This document shows positions 60,505 through 64,000 of a stretch of DNA of 64,000 nt, piece after piece. A model generated the notes under the pieces. That model was not told the origin of the DNA. It was given only the letters and a program-made list of their open reading frames with translations, and made no database searches. Source of the DNA: Cololabis saira (lineage: Eukaryota > Chordata > Actinopteri > Beloniformes > Belonidae); the NCBI RefSeq assembly GCF_033807715.1, contig NC_084599.1, positions 372,001 through 436,000 on the forward strand, given 5' to 3'. The first letter of the stretch is position 1. Every line of letters begins with the position of its first letter. Position numbers and translations under genes: made by a program.

Positions 60505-60737
60505 GGAGACCCCGGGGCAGACCCAGGACACACTGGAGAGACTATGTCTCTCGACTGGCCTGGGAACGCCTCGGACTCCCCTCGGAGGAGCTGGAGGAAA
60601 TGTCTGGAGGAAGAGCTGGATGAAGAGATGGAGGAAGTGTCTGGGGTGAAGGAAGTCTGGGCATCCCTGTTGAGGCTGCTGCCCCCGCGACCCGGTAACG
60701 TATAAGCGACAATGGATGGATTTTTTTAGCAACGTTT

Positions 60738-60819
60738 TTTTGTGGAATACCTGATGCGGCCCAGCCTCACCAAGATACTGCCTCCAGCGGCCCCTATGTA
60801 ATTTGATTTTGAGACCCCT
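60738..60819. mobile_element. hAT-type terminal fragment
   Basis: GCGGCCCAGCCTCACC through TTTGATTTTGAGACCCCTGG; the reverse complement begins CAGGGGTCTCAAAATCAAAT, a hAT-like terminus. Only about 80 bp remains. Confidence 0.5.
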
Positions 60820-61215
60820 GGTTTACATGCACTAACAGAATGTCGTATTGTTGCCTTAGTCCGACTGATTTCGAATTTTTAAAAGCCATGTATACACCTT
60901 AGCCGGGCCGAATTGAAGCTCTTAGGATCAAGCTTTTAGTGCCATATAATGCGTCCTAATTCAAGTTATTTCGACATGTATATGCACCCGACACTGAACC
61001 GAGCTACTAACTGCCCCGCGTCTCCCCCTTCTGGAAGTGATGACGCCGCGAAAGCTAGAATATCAACACAGTAGGAGAAAAAAAAGACGAAGAGCAAAGA
61101 ATAAACCGGAAGAACGCCATTGCAAAAAGTGGGTGTGGCACCACCTAGCGTCGTGGAGTTGAACCCACCTCACTCAATAACGATTGTCTTGTCGTGCATG
61201 TATACTTGGATTTCT
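60820..61215. mobile_element. MITE-like element with ATGCAC/GTGCAT ends (tentative)
   Basis: The left end GGTTTACATGCACTAACAG is inverted in GTCGTGCATGTATACTTGG at the right. Internal words (CATGTATACACC, CATGTATATGCACC) repeat the motif. This resembles common fish non-autonomous elements with a TTTACATGCAC terminus. No target duplication was verified. Confidence 0.5.
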
Positions 61216-63373
61216 CTGAACCTCCAGTTTAATCCTTAGCTAGATTGTTGTCAATAGCTTGATTTAGATGTGCATGACAGTCAATTTGAAATTGACTGTC
61301 ATGCTCATCAAACAGGCTGAGGAACTCTTTTGTTCCCATCACCATTCAGCTGAAGGGGAGGAGGAAGCTGGACGTCTCAGCATAAGTCTACCTCAGTCTG
61401 CCCCATCACCCACCCACCAACTCATTTTTGTAATTTACTTGTCATTTATTTATCTATAAGAAACATGTTTATAATTGTATCTTAAATGAAGTCAGATGAC
61501 AAATTTAATGAAAGTTTGAACAGTCATTTCCCATTTTTTTTGTACATGTGCTGTTGTGTGTGCTTCTGGATCATTTAAAAATCTGGTAAGGACAAGATAT
61601 TTATTCCTGACATGAAAAATCTTAAAATTGAATGTACTTTTTTTTTTAAACAACTACACAAGCCGCAAGGATGCGGCCTCACTTTCCTTCTCCATTGTGC
61701 ACTTGAAAGACTTTCATACAGGAAGCAGCTGCTCCTTCAACGTCTCTACAACCTGGTAGAAGATGGAACGGTGTAGACTTTAGCAGCAAATGAGGCCAAC
61801 GTGGCCCATAGAAGATGGATGAATGCAATTGTTATTTCTAAATGCAATTGTTCTTTCTAAATCAGCAGAAAAGACTTTCTCGTTGTTAACATTTGCCTTC
61901 GATATTTTTTCATGTAACTTCTCAGACATGTTGTCTAGCTCTTGCAGTCTTCCATCCTTTCTTTTAGCACAACGCAGCTATCGTAGCTCTGGACCATCCT
62001 GCTCGCCTCTCACAACAGGTCACACATGAGCAACAATACAACTGGCTCAGAGGCCAACAGTTGATATGGGATGATACAACTAGGAGTAAATCACACATAA
62101 TCAAAGGATTGTTGTTTCTAGGAAAGTGATATAATTATAGTTTGAAGGATCTTCAGGAATCCGGCATGTAAAAGAATAATTTTCTTGAAATCTTGAGTTT
62201 TCCACACCAAAGCAAATATATTTTAGATTGCTGTATTGGATAAGCCCTATGACCCTTGTTTTCAGCAGATTTTATAAGATATACAGCTTTGGAGGGAATT
62301 TTAGCTGACCTGAGGTTGTGGCATTTACACAACACTTTAAAGGTCTATAAAGTCTTTCAATTCCAGCAGCAAGTAAAAAAAAAAAAAGTAAACCTAAGTC
62401 ACAAAGTGGGGTTTAGATATAATTAAACCTTGATTTCATCAGCTAGAGAGAAGATTTAAAGTCAGGCCATGCACCACTGCTCTCCTCTTCTCTCTTACAT
62501 CCAGTCAGTGCATTGGAAGGGTGTCAGAGGAGGAAAGGGACAGAACAAACAGAAACAGCCGGAGGAAAGTCCTTTAGAGAGGTAATACTGAAGAACACAG
62601 GCATGTAGAAGGGGATGCACTGGGAAAAGAGCGAGAATAAGCGAGTGAGATGAGAGGAAGAGCGTGCAAGAGAGCAGAGAAAATGGGTAGTTTCAGCCTG
62701 TGGTGTGACACCAGGAATAAATATTTAATTTCTTTGTCAGCTATGATAAGGAGAGAGTAAAATAATTTGGAGATATCTGCCTACCACTCAGTAATTTGTG
62801 TGCTACATGCAATTGCTTGCTGGACTTGAACATCAAAGCATGACAGTTGATAATCTTTCCCTATGAGGTTATTCTTGCTGGAACATGGGCTGCTAGATTT
62901 ATGGTTAAGATCTGTTTAATTTCACGTAAAAAACACTGTGTGATATTTTAAGAGCTAAATTCCCATGGGCCAAGGCAGCAACATGTTGATGAGCTCCAGC
63001 CAACAAACATGAGTGTTGCGTGTCAAATCTTTTAGGAAATGAGGTTGGAGTTGGACCCAGATGTAGGAGAGCAGGAGGCAGGTGTTCCAAAAAGCAGTGA
63101 TTTATTTAATAAAACAAAAAGCGCTGCTTAGCAGGATGGCAAAAACCCAGAACAAGAATAAAAAAACAATGAAAAATCTGACGCGGAAACATTGAGGGAG
63201 GAAACAATACGGACCAGCCGGGAGCAAGGAAAAGACAAGACCAGATATAAATAATGGTTAACGAGACACAGGTGCAGACGATCAGGACGGATGGGAAACA
63301 GGAAAGTCAAACAAGAACTCAAACAGAAAGACAAGGGCTTCAAAATAAAATAGGAACTACCATAACAAAATCA
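61216..63373. other. Unassigned stretch
   Basis: No gene, RNA or transposon end is recognised. A plus frame at 61268-61459 and minus frames at 62153-62335 and 63128-63343 are not domain-like. Positions 62460-62760 are purine-rich. Confidence 0.4.
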
Positions 63374-63378
63374 AATTA

Positions 63379-63503
63379 AAGCTGCAATCAGCGATGAACG
63401 GGCCCTCGCACCCTTGTGCACGTTCAGGCTGCAGTGGAAGCTTGTATGACTTACATGTAGATTCTTCAGGCCTGGACATTTAGCGGATGCTAAGCCACGA
63501 CCA
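63379..63503 (+). mobile_element. High-copy unclassified repeat, copy F (left end)
   Basis: The left terminus of the copy A family (AAGCTGCAATCAGCGATGAA, then CACCCTTGTGCACGTTCAGG) after AATTA at 63374-63378. It is interrupted after about 125 bp by the next element. Confidence 0.75.
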
Positions 63504-63680
63504 GCGATGGGCAGAAACGCGTTAGAAGTAACGCGTTACTGTAATCCGATTACTTTTTTCAAGTAACAAGTAAAGTAAGGGATTACAATTGCAAAAACAG
63601 TAATTAGATTACCTTTACTTTTCTGAAAGAAGGCTGCGTTACTGCATTACTAAATGCAGTATTTGTTTTGTGAAAATATC
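63504..63680. mobile_element. hAT-like element left end (tentative)
   Basis: CAGCGATGGGCAGAAACGCG, followed by repeated GTAACGCGTTACTGTAATC and GTAATTAGATTACC words, a pattern of a common fish non-autonomous hAT. The right end is not identified in the window. Confidence 0.5.
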
Positions 63681-64000
63681 TCACTGCCACAAACTGCTAC
63701 CCAGCCCACATTGCACCAGCCTCTCATGGTCCTTCCTGCGGGTGGTGGGCCTACGGGAAGGCGGGCCCACGTCACCGTTTCGGGCTGATCCCGGCTGGGT
63801 CCCACGGGCAAAGACCCGGCCACCAGGCGCTCGCCTTCGAGCCCCAACCCCAGGCCTGGCTCCAGGGAGGGGCCCCGGTGACGCCGATCCAGGCGAGGTA
63901 ACGGTCCTTGTTCTCTTCCTCCTCATGATTAGCTTGTGAACCGCTCTTTGTCTGTCCCGTCACCTAGGACCTGTTTGCCATGGGAGACCCTACCAGGGGC
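63681..64000. other. GC-rich unassigned end
   Basis: GC-rich sequence with open frames on both strands (for example RADPGWVPRAKTRPPGARLR on plus). It reads like repeated fish DNA that I cannot assign. It runs off the window edge. Confidence 0.35.

Larger units (their letters stand above)
59255..60718 (+). mobile_element. Rex3-like (RTE) LINE, RT C-terminal half with new tandem arrays
   Basis: A 5'-truncated plus-strand RTE-clade LINE. 59230-59616 and 59366-59902 hold HVGLRQGCPLSPVLFIIFMD, the catalytic LLFADDVVLLAS (FADD at 59395-59406), then across a frameshift VEEFKYLGILFTSEGTMERE and KAKLSIYLSIYAPTLTYGHE. The next segment is expanded into 40-bp repeats, then VRSSVTREELGVEPLLLHIE, then a second expansion of 32-bp repeats over LPREVFQACP. 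The end (EVSGVKEVWASLLRLLPPRP) and a GGATGGAT tail follow. Both expansions break the frame, so this copy is dead. Confidence 0.88.

Noticed and set aside
63670..63939. GC-rich frames at the window end as a host gene
   Set aside because: Open on both strands with low-complexity Pro/Arg/Gly composition and no splice or domain support.

Overview
This window looks like chromosomal DNA from a ray-finned (teleost) fish. The transposon mix is the main evidence: Rex3/RTE-like, L2/CR1-like, L1-like and restriction-like-endonuclease LINEs, Tc1/mariner, hAT, PIF/Harbinger, several MITE families, a Ty3/gypsy element, long (TA)n arrays and spliceosomal splice sites. There are no bacterial or viral operons. 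Almost every long open frame is a decayed mobile-element ORF or a by-product of tandem repeats.

The only host-gene signal I can support is one 84-bp minus-strand exon at 39665-39748. It has a branch-point-like site, a pyrimidine tract with CAG, and a GT donor. Its 28 codons resemble a segment of the NAALADL2 / transferrin-receptor-like family. NAALADL2 has very long introns, so the simplest reading is that much of the window is intron of a naaladl2-like gene on the minus strand, packed with transposons.

Layout. 0.5-3.8 kb: L2-like LINE with a 21-bp minisatellite inside its ORF, split by a high-copy unclassified repeat (six pieces of that repeat occur in the window). 3.8-6 kb: minus-strand hAT transposase split by a solo LTR. 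6-9.9 kb: MITEs, (TA)n and one unidentified coding-like stretch. 10-11.7 kb: minus-strand LINE whose endonuclease is joined in frame to its RT C-terminus. 12.5-17 kb: Tc1 fragment, then a nearly full-length RLE-class LINE. 17.1-17.5 kb: small membrane-protein ORF. 17.6-20.5 kb: hAT remnant, palindromic MITE, LINE fragment and a (TA)n/GAGA palindrome. 20.6-25.9 kb: a 5.3-kb, 12-bp minisatellite with kilobase-scale internal duplications.

26-34.4 kb: Tc1 and LINE remnants and four MITEs. 34.4-39 kb: Ty3/gypsy element (3' LTR, integrase to gag on the minus strand) lying between two oppositely oriented repeat pieces. 39.7 kb: host exon. 40.8-43.5 kb: intron-containing pseudogene of a multi-copy family with PIN/FEN-nuclease-like motifs. 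43.5-47 kb: LINE ends, a PIF/Harbinger transposase exon and an intact hAT MITE. 48-50.5 kb: (TA)n and AGC/AGT trinucleotide arrays. 50.6-54.3 kb: L2-like LINE carrying two TTAA-flanked MITEs, plus a second copy of one of them. 55-60.8 kb: L1-like, CR1-like and Rex3-like LINEs, the last with two new tandem arrays in its ORF. The remainder is unassigned.

No autonomous element looks intact. Element identities rest on motifs and remembered family consensus, not on searches.
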